This document shows, in pieces, positions 1-9,289 of a stretch of DNA of 64,000 bases. Within the stretch, counting starts at the first letter, position 1, and each line of letters begins with the position of its first letter. Both the position numbers and the translations under genes were made by a program. A model generated the notes under the pieces. That model had not been told where the DNA came from, made no database searches, and saw only the letters and a program-made list of their open reading frames with translations. Origin of the DNA: Arion vulgaris (taxonomy: Eukaryota > Mollusca > Gastropoda > Stylommatophora > Arionidae); the NCBI GenBank assembly GCA_020796225.1, contig CM036765.1:3432228-3496227 (forward strand). Reading direction: 5' to 3'.

Positions 1-390
1 GTCGACTACACAACTTCAACACTCTACCATTAAGTTACGTCGGCTACACAACTCCAACACTCTACCACTAAACTACGTCTTTTCACCAACTCTAACACTC
101 TACCACTAAACTACGTCTTCTCACCAACTCCAACACTCTACCACTAAGCTATGTCGGCTCCACAACTCAACACTCTACCACTAAGCTATGTCGGCTCCAC
201 AACTCAACACTCTACCACTAAGCTATGCCGGCTCCACAACTCCAACACTCTACCACTAAGCTAGGTCGACTCCACAATACACTGCCACTAAAATATGTCG
301 ACTCGACAATTCCAACCCTCTGCAACCAAGCTTGAATCATCTTGACAACTCTAGCACACTGCCAAAAAATGCGATGTCGGCTCCACAACC
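1..390 (-). repeat. 37-38 bp minisatellite made of a tRNA A-box segment
   Basis: About ten head-to-tail copies run from the left window edge. On the minus strand each unit reads TAGCTTAGTGGTAGAGTGTT followed by GGAGTTGTGGAGCCGACA. The first part is a textbook tRNA D-arm/A-box (TRGCNNAGYGG), but no B-box (GGTTCRANTCC) follows within the unit. Copies near 290-390 are more degenerate than those at 40-270. The likely source is the 5' head of a tRNA-derived SINE that expanded without its 3' half. The array may continue left of the window. Confidence 0.8.
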
Positions 391-806
391 TCATCCTGCT
401 CACCGCCTCATTCTGTCATTGACTTCTACAACGACCAAACCTGGTTATCCAAATTTTCAAGTCATAAATCGAGTCTCTTCCTGCGGAACAACATGATCAA
501 ATATCTTGACCAGGCGATATCGAACAACATCACAGCGCCTTGCCGTGTGAATCTCTCATGTGATTGGTCAATCATCGAAACCGAATCGATTGACGTAATA
601 AGACAAATCCAGATACATTATTCTGGAACCGATTACGAAATATAATCGTTGGAGATTTGTCGTGTAAGCGATACATCTCAGTTTGTAGAGAGAACAACGG
701 ACAATTATGCTGTCCAGAATTGTTTATTGAAATCTCTGCATAGATTTACACAACGTATAAAAAAAACTTTATAAAAACTAGATTGTCGTCTGCCTTTTTT
801 ACATCC
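391..806. other. unassigned spacer
   Basis: No repeat unit, coding similarity or RNA gene was recognised between the A-box array and the hAT-like MITE. Confidence 0.5.
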
Positions 807-1756
807 ATCTAAATCAGCGTTTCCCAAACTAGGGTCCTGTGCCTCGAGGTTCTCACAGGGGTTCTCAAGCGTTGAAGAATTCATGATCTTTGACATTTCA
901 AATCAGAAAATACATTTAGCAAATTTAGGAATAATGTGTTCTTTGTTTATTAAAATGTTAAATCAACATTGTTTATTATTGTAACTTATTATTTTGTACA
1001 TTGGTTGACGTTTTTGTAACATTGTTAGGTTACTTTAACATTGTTTATTATTAAAAGTTTACTATTGTAACATTTTATATTGCGTTGTTATTAGAACTTT
1101 GTTATTATTGTACATTGTTTATTATTTCAAATTTTTCTATGAACATTTATTATTGAACATTGTTTATTATGTAACAATTTATTATGTACATTGTTTACTA
1201 TTGTATTGTTTATTATTTAAATTGTCTATTATTGTAGACATTGTTTACTTTTGTAACATTGTTTATTATTGTAACATTGTTTATTTAACATTGTTTACTA
1301 TTGTAACATTGTTTATTTTGTAACATTGTTTATATTGTAACATTGTTTATTATTAACATTTTATTATTGTAACATTGTTTATTATTGTAACATTGTTTAT
1401 TATTGTAACATTGTTTATTATTGTAACATTGTTTACTATATAACAGATAATTGAAACATTGTTTACTATTGTAACATTATTTACTATTGTAACATTGTTT
1501 ACTATAGTAACACACAGATAATTGAAGACATTGTTTACTATTGTAACATTATTTACTATTGTAACATTTATATAACAAATAATAGACATTTACTATTGTA
1601 ACATTATTTACTATTATAACATTGTTTACTATAGTAACACACAGATAATTCGTTCCTGTCCATTTCATATTAGAAACTTGTGTGGGTCCGTGGCAGCAAA
1701 ATGTATGTAAAACAGGGACCAAGATAATGCAAAGTTTCGGAATCGCTGATCTAAAT
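807..1756. mobile_element. non-autonomous hAT-like transposon (MITE) with 8-bp target-site duplication
   Basis: The element spans 815-1748 (934 bp). The left end reads CAGCGTTTCCCAAACT and the right end, read inwards on the other strand, CAGCGATTCCGAAACT, a good terminal inverted repeat. Both ends are flanked by the identical 8-mer ATCTAAAT (807-814 and 1749-1756). Eight-bp duplications and CAG-starting termini are typical of the hAT superfamily. There is no transposase; the inside is mostly an AT-rich tandem array. The superfamily call is inferred from TSD length and termini. Confidence 0.85.
955..1650. repeat. AT-rich 18-bp-class minisatellite inside the hAT-like MITE
   Basis: Degenerate copies of ATTGTTTACTATTGTAAC follow one another for about 0.7 kb. 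Higher-order blocks are separated by ACACACAGATAATTG. Open frames on both strands here are products of the repeat, not genes. The array makes up about three quarters of the surrounding element. Confidence 0.85.
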
Positions 1757-1802
1757 AATTGTCGGATTAATAAAACACAGAGCTGTAATAATTCTTAAAA
1801 TC

Positions 1803-1903
1803 TGATTGATAGAGCTATCATCATTGCATTTCTGCAGATAATCATAAGTGTTCCGATTTCTTTCTTACACATGAAGATATCTCTCTCTCTCTCTCTCTCT
1901 CTC
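1803..1903 (-). mobile_element. SINE-D 3'-end fragment plus (CT)n
   Basis: The start resembles the 3' end of SINE-D read in reverse (GATTGATAG, CATCATTGCA, GTTCCGATTTCTTTCTTACAC). A pure (CT)n run follows at about 1879-1903. The rest of the SINE body is missing. Confidence 0.6.
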
Positions 1904-2700
1904 GCGATCGTTCTTTTCGACCATTTCTATCATTCTATTGTGATATATAAACAGCCTCTGCCAAGAACATGTTTTACGTTACAATCTTCAGTTCCATTTA
2001 GATCTCTATTGCTTGTCCGTCGCGACGTGTTTGATTTCAACAGTGTTTAATGGGTTCGTTCTCCATTAGTCTTTGACTGTCTCCAGCCAACATGCAAGGA
2101 AGCAGGTTACTATTTTCTTTTAGGGTAGCGACCATTAGATGACCTGCCCTCCCGGGTTGATGAGCGTCATCTGCCCAGGAAACCTGTCTTTTTGTGGACT
2201 ACTTGGTTTTCCTTCCATCCAGTTTTATGTACGGTTTACTCCGCTAGACTTTGATTATCTCCAATCAAACTACATGGCAGTAGTAGTTCCCTGCGAGCGG
2301 AAACGTGCACTGGGTTCAACCTCTGTTGGGCTTTCCAGTTTTCTGCACATTTGGGTAGTCCGTTCTTCACCTTTACGCCTGTCACGCCCTATCAGCGCCG
2401 CGCACGTCTGCACACCGGTGGGCCCACTCGTACATCCCCCGCTTACGTGCTCGCTCTGCTCCGGTGCCTGCCCCACCATCTCCATATGTTCTCACCGTGC
2501 TCACATTTACCAAGCCTCTAGGCTGTCCGGACACGGGGCTCAATTGGGGCCTCCACCTCTGGACTCTGAGTTTCGTCCTATGTGGACCCACGTGCAACTC
2601 ATCTCGGGCCCAAGTTGTGCTCCACGTTGGTCCACGTCTTCTCTCTGGATGCAACCCTCATCCCTTTATGGTTATTAGTTCAGCTTTTCCGATCGGCCGG
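1904..2700. other. unassigned, relatively GC-rich stretch
   Basis: The longest reading frame is 2139-2678 (+, 179 codons). It has no recognisable domain, and overlapping frames of 70-90 codons lie on the other strand. Composition is less AT-rich than the surroundings from about 2300 to 2660. It could be an unrecognised repeat or an old exon; I see nothing that supports either. Confidence 0.4.
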
Positions 2701-2712
2701 GAGAAACGTGCA

Positions 2713-2800
2713 TTAACCCAACGGGACTGCAGAGCCGATATATCGGTTCAGAGTAATGTTCATGATGTTGCAAAACCGATATATCGGCTTTTGGATGTTT
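2713..2800. repeat. pair of CCGATATATCGG palindromes, possible remnant of a TTAA MITE
   Basis: The perfect 12-bp palindrome CCGATATATCGG occurs at 2735-2746 and again at 2776-2787. A TTAACCC motif lies just left, at 2713. The TTAA-flanked MITEs at 50.99 and 57.95 kb begin the same way and carry related GATATACCG or GTATATCGGC motifs, so this may be a degraded relative. No right terminus was found. Confidence 0.45.
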
Positions 2801-3707
2801 TGCTAGCAAAAATGAATGTATCTCCCCTACCCCTTTACTGAAGTTAAAAAAATCTTCAGAAACGGACAGAACTTATATGTAGATACATTTCTACCTTCTT
2901 TTAACAAAGATTTGAAAGTGGGAAAGTGGTGTATTATATTGTGTTCAAGTCGGTCATATTTTTTTAAACGATCATGTGTCCGACATTTGAGAACCTTGTA
3001 ATAAAGACCAAAATGAGTTTATACAGTGCGATCTTGAATATTGTTAGATCAAATTATAACTTGTAATAGTAATGAAGACTTAATTGAAGGTAATAATGAC
3101 ATCTCATTGTTTATGGAATGCAGTATCGATAGTTGTAATTCTAAGTCTAATTACATCTAAAGAATGGTGGTTGCACATACTATTTGTTGACATGGCTGAA
3201 CTAAAAAGTGAATATTATAAAAACTACGTCACCTAATTAGATGAAACATATAAATATATTCACACATAGATTATCTTCATTTAATTGCTACTTCTGGAAA
3301 CATCTATGAAAATTAAGATGTAATACAAACCCAGGAGCATAAATATTTTTTAGGTTATTGTGTTTCTTTTAAAATAGTCATGCTATAATAATTGAATTTT
3401 CTCAAACGTATATCCCCTGATGTATAATATTATTGTATTAATGTATTCATCATCCAATTAGCAACAATTTAATATATAATATGTCATACTTTAGAGAAAC
3501 ATTACTAGAGTTATAAAGATTTAAACTATTGACATGAAATGTTAAAATGGAATTGCAAAATAAATGCGTCGAGAGGTCAAAATAATTCAGAGCGAAAAAG
3601 TAAATAGTCACTCTGGGATTTCGCTCGTCTGTGTTGCGAGCTGATCTCATCAATCGTGACTACGTCTGCATCTCTACTTAACAACAGACAACATCGCAAA
3701 AATGTCC
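2801..3707. other. unassigned AT-rich spacer
   Basis: AT-rich sequence with only short open frames, none resembling a known family. No tandem structure was seen. Confidence 0.5.
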
Positions 3708-4105
3708 AAACCTGGAGAATGTTAAACATTTTACTTATTTGGGTAATGCAATGTCATATAACGGAGACTCGATGAAACAAAGAAACTCTCTGCTATAATA
3801 GCTAGTGCCTTCACTAAGTTAACACATATCTGGCAATCTAAAGACCTTAGTATATGTACAAAAGTTAAATTGTTTAGGTCCTGCGTGATTCCTGTACTGA
3901 CCTACGGTTGTGAAAGTTGGAAATCAACAAATAAAATTGAAAAGAAACTGGACAGTTTTGAGACTAAATAAGAAAACGTGGAAGACCTAAGACCCCTCTT
4001 CGAAGAACAATCATACAAGAAAGTAAACTAGTGGGATGTAAAACCATAGAAGATCTCCACTGCTAGAACGAACCGCATCACATGACTTTCTAAAACCCGC
4101 TACAT
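3708..4105 (+). pseudogene. RTE-type LINE C-terminal fragment with internal deletion
   Basis: The DNA matches the copy at 14.48-15.1 kb: VKHFTYLGNAMSYNGD, LTYGCESWKSTNKIEKKLDSF, then the end RKRGRPKTPLRRTI-like part. Relative to that copy about 200 bp are missing where the frame passes from DSFETK to KKTWKT. Several frameshifts are present. It is a dead 3' piece of an RTE-clade LINE (subfamily 2 in this window). Confidence 0.8.
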
Positions 4106-4150
4106 TCTGGTCCAACTGGTAACTTATATCCAAGAATAAACGTTGAAAAT

Positions 4151-4450
4151 CTGAAGGATTGACATCTTTGCACCAGGTTTTACCCATTTGGTTCGGTCTA
4201 TCTGCAAAATGCAGCATTGTTCGGTCTATCTATGCAGAAATGACACGCCATCTTGGTTCGGTCTATCTATGCAGAAATGACACGCCATTTGCTGAGAGTA
4301 TTGCTCAAGGCACAAACTCCTTAGCTCCGGCAACAGTCCTGGGGTCTCTGAAAAAAGTGCTCTCGTGAACAGAACCACGCGGTCCGGATTCGAATCCACG
4401 ATCTGCTGAACGCAAGGAGAAGGTCGAACCATTTAGCCACATAGACCTCC
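4151..4450 (-). mobile_element. SINE-A copy
   Basis: Read on the minus strand it has the tRNA-like head (ATGTGGCTAAATGG), a B-box (GATTCGAATCC), the CGTGAACAGAACC-type junction and the 3' end GGTGCAAAGATGTCAATCC. Other copies lie at 7.75, 22.9, 48.4, 49.8, 50.6, 53.0 and 53.9 kb. The body is lengthened by an internal tandem repeat (next entry). Confidence 0.85.
4191..4293 (-). repeat. 37-bp internal tandem repeat in the body of SINE-A
   Basis: TTCGGTCTATCTATGCAGAA starts at 4220 and again at 4257, with a decayed third copy from 4191. Other SINE-A copies contain this segment once, so the duplication arose within this element. Confidence 0.85.
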
Positions 4451-4483
4451 ATTTAATCTAATTGTCACTATTATTGTTACCAC

Positions 4484-4740
4484 CAGTGGTGCCCGGTTTG
4501 CAAGAGAAGCAAATAATATTACTACTGTCACCTACAATGCATGTCGTAAGAGGCGACTGAGGTAGGTCCTAGGAATCCTACCCTAGTAAATAAAAGCGTC
4601 ACAGAAATTGGAGTGCTGGGCCTACTTGCAGGCGCATAACTGGCACAACCTTCAATCGCTCTTAGGCTCAGTTCCCATACAAATCAAACAGAGTGGTAAA
4701 CAAGTGGTCAATAAGGATCGTTATAAGAAGAAGACTTGCT
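4484..4740 (+). mobile_element. Repeat-F copy with (GAA)n tail
   Basis: The sequence runs from GTGGTGCCCGG through GAAGCAAATAATA, CTACCCTAGTAAATAAAA, GCGCATAACTGGCACAA and CTCTTAGGCTCAG to a GAAGAAGAC tail. The same arrangement is seen at 23.5, 36.5, 41.1, 48.7 and 60.2 kb. There is no obvious tRNA A/B box, so the origin (5S-, snRNA- or LINE-derived) is open. Confidence 0.8.
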
Positions 4741-4761
4741 ATTGTTAGAGTTATCTCACAG

Positions 4762-4788
4762 TGACATCATCTTCTTCTTCTTTTGACG
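4762..4788 (-). repeat. (TTC)n, the 3' tail of LINE-J on the minus strand
   Basis: A short TCTTCTTCTTCTT run precedes the 32-bp array. On the minus strand it is the (GAA)n tail of LINE-J, as at 42.08 kb. Confidence 0.7.
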
Positions 4789-5612
4789 TCACACTTCTAC
4801 TGGGTTGTTGCACAGTGTCGTCACACTGCTACCGGGTTGTTGCCCAGTGTCGTCACACTTCTACCGGTTGTTGCCAGTGTCGTCACACTGCTACCGAGTT
4901 GTTGCCCAGTGTCGTCACACTGCTACCGGGTTGTTGCCCAGTGTCGTCACACTGCTACCGAGGTGTTGCCCAGTGTCGTCACACTGCTACCGGGTTGTTG
5001 CCAGTGTCGTCACACTGCTACCGGTTGTTGCCCAGTGTCGTCACACTGCTACCGGGTTGTTGCCCAGTGTCGTCACACTGCTACCGGGTTGTTGTCCAGT
5101 GTGGTCACACTGCTACCGGGTTGTTGCCCAGTGTCGTCACACTGCTACGGGTTGTTGCCCAGTGTCGTCACACTTCTACGAGTTGTGCCCAGTGTCGTCA
5201 CACTGCTACCGGGTTGTTGCCCAGTGTCGTCACACTGCTACCGGTTGTTGCCCAGTGTCGTCACACTGCTACCGGGTTGTTGCCAGTGTCGTCACACTGC
5301 TACCGAGTTGTTGCCCAGTGTCGTCACACTGCTACCGGGTTGTTGCCCAGTGTCGTCACACTGCTACCGGGTTGTTGTCCAGTGTTGTCACACTGCTACC
5401 GGGTTGTTGCCCAGTGTCGTCACACTGCTACGGGTTGTTGCCCAGTGTCGTCACATTTACCGAGTTGTTGCCAGTCGTCACTGCTACCGGTTGTTGCCCA
5501 GTGTCGTCACACTGCTACCGAGTTGTTGCCCAGTGTCGTCACACTGCTACCGAGTTGTTGCCCAGTGTCGTCACACTTCTACCGGGTTGTTGCCCAGTGT
5601 TGTGGTTTCGTT
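4789..5612 (-). repeat. 32-bp minisatellite grown from the LINE-J 3' end
   Basis: About 25 copies of GCCCAGTGTCGTCACACTGC plus TACCGGGTTGTT (32 bp). The tail of another LINE-J copy at 42.1 kb has this unit once, between the same flanking sequence and the same (TTC)n. Because 32 is not a multiple of three and the unit lacks stops, all three plus-strand frames stay open for 279-295 codons; these are not genes. Copies differ by single-base indels and C/T or G/A changes. Confidence 0.93.
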
Positions 5613-5920
5613 TGTTTTTGTCTTGCCTTGTTCTGGTGGTTTGAGTGATTGTTATTTGTGATCTTTGACAGAATTCTGCTATGTCATCTAACCATCTTTT
5701 CGTGGTCTTCCTCTCGTCTTTTGTCCTGATGTTCTGTTGTAGAAGACTCTGTATACTGTGGAGTTTGGATGCATTCTTATTAAGTGGCCACACCACTTCA
5801 TTCTTTGTTTCTCAATGTAATTCAAGCAAGGTTCTGTGCCACCTTTCTTTCTTATACTGACGTTGATGACTCTTGTCTTTCCTGTTGTTGTTGGTAACTT
5901 TTGTGCAGGCACAATATTTC
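5613..5920 (-). pseudogene. LINE-J reverse-transcriptase C-terminal fragment
   Basis: The minus strand encodes CLNYIEKQRMKWCGHLIRMH, then TSGQKTRGRPRK and WLDDIAEFCQRSQITI in a shifted frame. The pattern (R/K)xKWxGHLxRM followed by a basic GRPRK and a W(L)DDI segment is characteristic of the far C-terminus of many non-LTR reverse transcriptases. The 5' side is truncated and at least one frameshift separates GRPRK from WLDDI. The array at 4.79-5.61 kb is its 3' end. Confidence 0.85.
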
Positions 5921-6829
5921 ACATGTAGTTATATTTTTGCTACTGCGCTTTTCTCATTGTAAATGTTTGGCTCTGGTAACACAAACTCAATGACAACCAT
6001 TTCAAGCGAGCAATTATGAAATCATTTTCTTTTACAAACATTATTTAAAGATTTGAACAGAAATTTAACATCAAGATATGTGAATAACAAAGCTTCCAGA
6101 ATACTTCTTTGTTGAAATTGTGTACTTTACAGTTAACACTTTTATTATTTCCATGTTGTAAAAATCCCACACCTCAGACAGCGCAAATCTTCAAACCAAT
6201 TGACATGTAGAGTCAATACTCACTTAACGCGGTCTCCACTTAACGATGCTTTTTATGGAACTAGTTTCCATCGTTAAACGAAGTACTATTGTATTTTTAT
6301 TGCATAAGAACGCATCTCTTGAAATCCTGCCAAACAAGAATCACGCGAATCCACTCACAATTTTGGAAACTCGTCCAATCAATATGGCTTCGTTTGAGAA
6401 AGACACCAATTACCGGCTAAACTTGAATGGAAATATTCCATACACTTTGTGTCTGATTCAAGTCAAAGAAATATTCTTCAAATCATCGATGTTAAGGAAG
6501 TGTCAAGCGTTCAGCTTGAAAACTGGTCATGTCTTTCCATCAGAACAGACAGCAAACAAATTAAACTATGCCAGTTATTATTAGACGGTGACTCAAGTAA
6601 CAGGAAAACAAATGTTAGTGATAATGAATCAAATGGCAACGTTAGAATATGAAAACGAGAAGTGAGAGTCACAAATATGTGTTAAGGGGTTAAAATCTTG
6701 CTTGCGTTTAGTAATATATAATAATAACAATAATAAAGTCTATAGCTCAGTATGGTCGTTGGGATCTCAACGATGTATACGCCAACGCATAGTAAATCCA
6801 CTTTTGGTAGGGGTGAAAAAGCATGCTTG
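5921..6829. other. unassigned stretch
   Basis: The largest frame, 6246-6584 (+, 112 codons), has no recognisable motif. Near 6225-6280 there are two CACTTAACG motifs and a later ATCGTTAAACG, which may mark a degraded inverted-repeat element. Nothing firmer can be said. Confidence 0.4.
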
Positions 6830-7000
6830 CTGTTTCGGACATATGATGTGACAGTATTCACTTAAGAGGGTAGTTTTACAGTGTCTTTTTCGGACATATG
6901 ATGAAACACACGATTCGAAGGCTGTTTTATAGGACCAGGTTCGGACATATAATGAGACACGATCTACTTATGAAAGTTGTTTTACTGTGACCAGTGACAG
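6830..7000. repeat. degenerate tandem repeat of about 55-65 bp, three copies
   Basis: TTCGGACATATGATG recurs at about 6833, 6889 and 6943, each followed by a diverged GAGACACGATT and GTTGTTTTACAGTG-like segment. No related sequence was seen elsewhere in the window. Confidence 0.6.
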
Positions 7001-7045
7001 GAGGAATACAGAGAACATCCTGAACTAGCAACATCAAAATAGAGG

Positions 7046-7155
7046 TGTTTGTGGCTTTGAGGTTAAAACCTTGCTTGCGTTTGGAAGGTTGTAGGTTTGA
7101 ATTCTGATCATGCCGTTCTGTTCACGACTGCATTTGTTCAGAGACACTGGCAATG
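7046..7155 (+). mobile_element. SINE-A 5' fragment
   Basis: It carries a decayed head (GGCTTTGAGGTTAAAACC), a B-box (GTTTGAATTC) and the junction CCGTTCTGTTCACGA. It stops soon after the CAGAGACAC motif. Confidence 0.7.
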
Positions 7156-7469
7156 TTACCAGCGCTACGCTGGTTTGCCGTGTAATTTTTAAAGCGGTAA
7201 ATAATGCTAGAATTAAAAGAAAATTTCAGAATTTGTACCCATATCTGTTATTGCATGCTTTTATCTGTTTTTGGCTACCAGGTGTTCTTTTACTTGTTCA
7301 ATTTGAACACAGGACATATGTTGTATCCTACAACTCGGGAAACGAACTGAGAAACTTTGGGACGAGAGGCGTGAACCCTACATGCATGCCAAAAAGACTT
7401 TTAAAACTAATTTAATGAAGATAACGAAGTTTCACATTCATTAATTGTTTTATTTTTGTAAACAACTGT
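7156..7469 (-). mobile_element. possible SINE-D body fragment in otherwise unassigned DNA
   Basis: Around 7275-7385 the order TGTTCTTTTACTTG, CAATTTGAACACAGGAC and GCGTGAACCCTAC follows the minus-strand SINE-D body seen at 42.6 and 45.7 kb, but it is strongly diverged. The rest of the interval is unassigned. Confidence 0.4.
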
Positions 7470-7710
7470 TATAAGAAGGAGAAGATGGAGATATGTTGGA
7501 CACACCCTGAGAAGAAATGATCAAAGAATATCAAAGCATTCATTGAAGTGGGATGCAGAGGGTTCAAGAAAGAGAGAAAACAATATAAGGAGACCCTGAA
7601 ACGAACTTTACTGAGAGAAGCAAGTAATATCGATCTCAGTTCCATGGAGAGATTAAGCCAGTTGTCCAGGATGTATAACGATACGAGAGGAATTATTATT
7701 ATAAGTGTTA
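7470..7710 (+). pseudogene. RTE LINE 3'-end fragment with its own tail
   Basis: It is collinear with 12.78-13.05 kb: an RRRWRYVGHTLRRN-type segment, TLKRTLLREASNI, then the 3' tail ACGATACGAGAGGAATTATT with short ATT repeats. The 5' side is truncated. Identical tails at 13.02 and 19.4 kb define the RTE 3' end. Confidence 0.85.
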
Positions 7711-7745
7711 TATTCTCATTATCAGAACTTCTACCTGCTAAGAGG

Positions 7746-7970
7746 GTTTCTGTGGGCTAAGTGGTTAAGCCATTTGCCTGTGAGTTCGAATCGGACAGCA
7801 CCGTTCTGTTCACGAGTGCAGTTTTCCAGAGACTCCTAGGTTTGTTACTGGAGCTATGGAGTTCGTGTTTATGCAATATCTCGGCAGGTGGCGTGCATTT
7901 CTGCGGAGAAGGACCGAGCCATATGGGGTAAACCTGGTGCAATGAAGTCAATCCTACGGCTTTAAATCTG
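7746..7970 (+). mobile_element. SINE-A copy, nearly full length
   Basis: A-box GGGCTAAGTGGTTAAGCC, B-box GTTCGAATCGG, junction CCGTTCTGTTCACGAGTGCA, body CAGAGACTCCTAGG and GGCGTGCATTTCTGCGG, and 3' end GGTGCAATGAAGTCAATCC. Confidence 0.9.
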
Positions 7971-8095
7971 CTAAGACTTTCTAGCATTCCATTTGTCATG
8001 AATTTTCTGTGTATTTATTATGTGTAATTGTTATATTTTAAAAATGTATCTTCCTCTTGTACCATCATAATTTACGTAGAGTATGCAATCAATTT

Positions 8096-8727
8096 ATCCT
8101 TACCGCTTTATCCTGGGCAACTTGTTCAATCTTCTCTTTGAAATTAGTCCTATTTCTGCCTCTATGAGGCTGGTTCATATTTCTTTGCAGTTATTCTTTC
8201 TTGAACATTTTGCTTCCCATTCAATGCCTGCTTTGTGATTCTTTGAACATTTTGCTTCTCACTTCAATGTCAGCTTTGTGATTCTTTGAACATTTTGCTT
8301 CTCACTTCAATGTCAGCTTTGTGATTCTTTGAACATTTTGCTTCTCACTTCAATGTCAGCTTTGTGATTCTTTGAACATTTTGCTTCCACTTCAATGTCG
8401 CTTTGTGATTCTTGAAGATTTTGCTTCCCACTTCAATGTCTGCTTTGTGATTACTTGAACATTTTGCTTCTCACTTTAATGCGCTTTGTGGTTATTTGAA
8501 CATTTATTATCAAGGGGTGCCCAATATATCTCCATCTTCTCTTTTTTATAACAGTTGTTTTTAGTGGTTAACCAGACATGTCTCTGATTTCATCACTTCT
8601 CCTGAATTCGTTCCATTTTATATTCATTATTTTTCTCAGACATCTATTTTCAAATGCATTCAACTTGCTTTCTATATCTTTAATCATTTTCCAACTCTCG
8701 CTGGCCTAGTTAGGATTAATACAACAT
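8096..8727 (-). pseudogene. RTE LINE C-terminal fragment interrupted by its own internal array
   Basis: The minus strand matches the RTE copy at 12.6-13.0 kb: its right part corresponds to the segment before MTKDIENKLNAFENRCLRKI and to RDMSG, its left part to the RDRAVWRN end. Between the two lies a 43-bp tandem array (next entry) that replaces about 60 bp of coding sequence. Confidence 0.85.
8200..8509 (-). repeat. 43-bp minisatellite expanded from RTE coding sequence
   Basis: Seven copies of TGAACATTTTGCTTCTCACT plus TCAATGTCAGCTTTGTGATTCTT. The same segment occurs once in the RTE copy at 19.54-19.60 kb (CTTGAACCCTTTG, CCCACTTCAATGTCTG, TTTTGATATTCTG) and once, in sense, at 12.83-12.88 kb. 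The array therefore grew from RTE protein-coding DNA after insertion or during its making. Confidence 0.9.
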
Positions 8728-9252
8728 TGAAGTTGAAAAAATTTTTAATTTAGTTTTAAAATTATGTAACTTGAAGTTCCACATTTATTTTGGCTAATAA
8801 AGAAAACTAACTGTTTCAATTTCTAGACTGTATTGCAATTGAACTAGAATAGTAAATGTGTACTTTTATCAAAGTAAACAATTAGTTTTTGAATGTTGTT
8901 ATTTCTGACTTATTTTTCACTTGTTTAAGTCAGGATGAAGATGGAAATTACTTGCTTGTAAGAAAGTTTAAAGTAATTTCACTGAAAGTTTAAAGTGATT
9001 TCCATGAATTGTAAACATCCATTACTAATATTAGTTCTAGATTTATCTTCAAAGACAAAAACTTTTCAACTGAAGTCTTGACAATTCTATTCCAAATTAT
9101 GTCCAGAATATCAGGAATTTGATAATATTTGTTTCGTAACGATACTTAAAGAACCCCATTTTTAAATATTAAATTTAATCTGACTTAAAAAAATAAACTA
9201 TTATTTCGGAATAAAAACAATTTTGAAATCACTTATTTGATTGGCCTTGCTT
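8728..9252. other. unassigned AT-rich spacer
   Basis: AT-rich, without long frames or tandem structure. Confidence 0.5.
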
Positions 9253-9282
9253 TTTCTTCTTCTTCTTCTTCTTCTTCTTCTA
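9253..9282. repeat. (TTC)n microsatellite
   Basis: About nine CTT units. It may be the (GAA)n tail of a lost minus-strand LINE or Repeat-F. Confidence 0.8.
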
Positions 9283-9289
9283 CATGTAC

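Noticed and set aside
815..1748. LTR retrotransposon
   Set aside because: No long direct terminal repeats; short inverted termini and an 8-bp duplication fit a hAT-like MITE.
2139..2678. 179-codon frame as a host gene
   Set aside because: No recognisable domain, no coding bias evident, overlapping antisense frames; left as unassigned.
4761..5661. Three overlapping long plus-strand reading frames (279-295 codons)
   Set aside because: They are created by a stop-free 32-bp tandem unit derived from a LINE 3' end; no start context, splice structure or domain.
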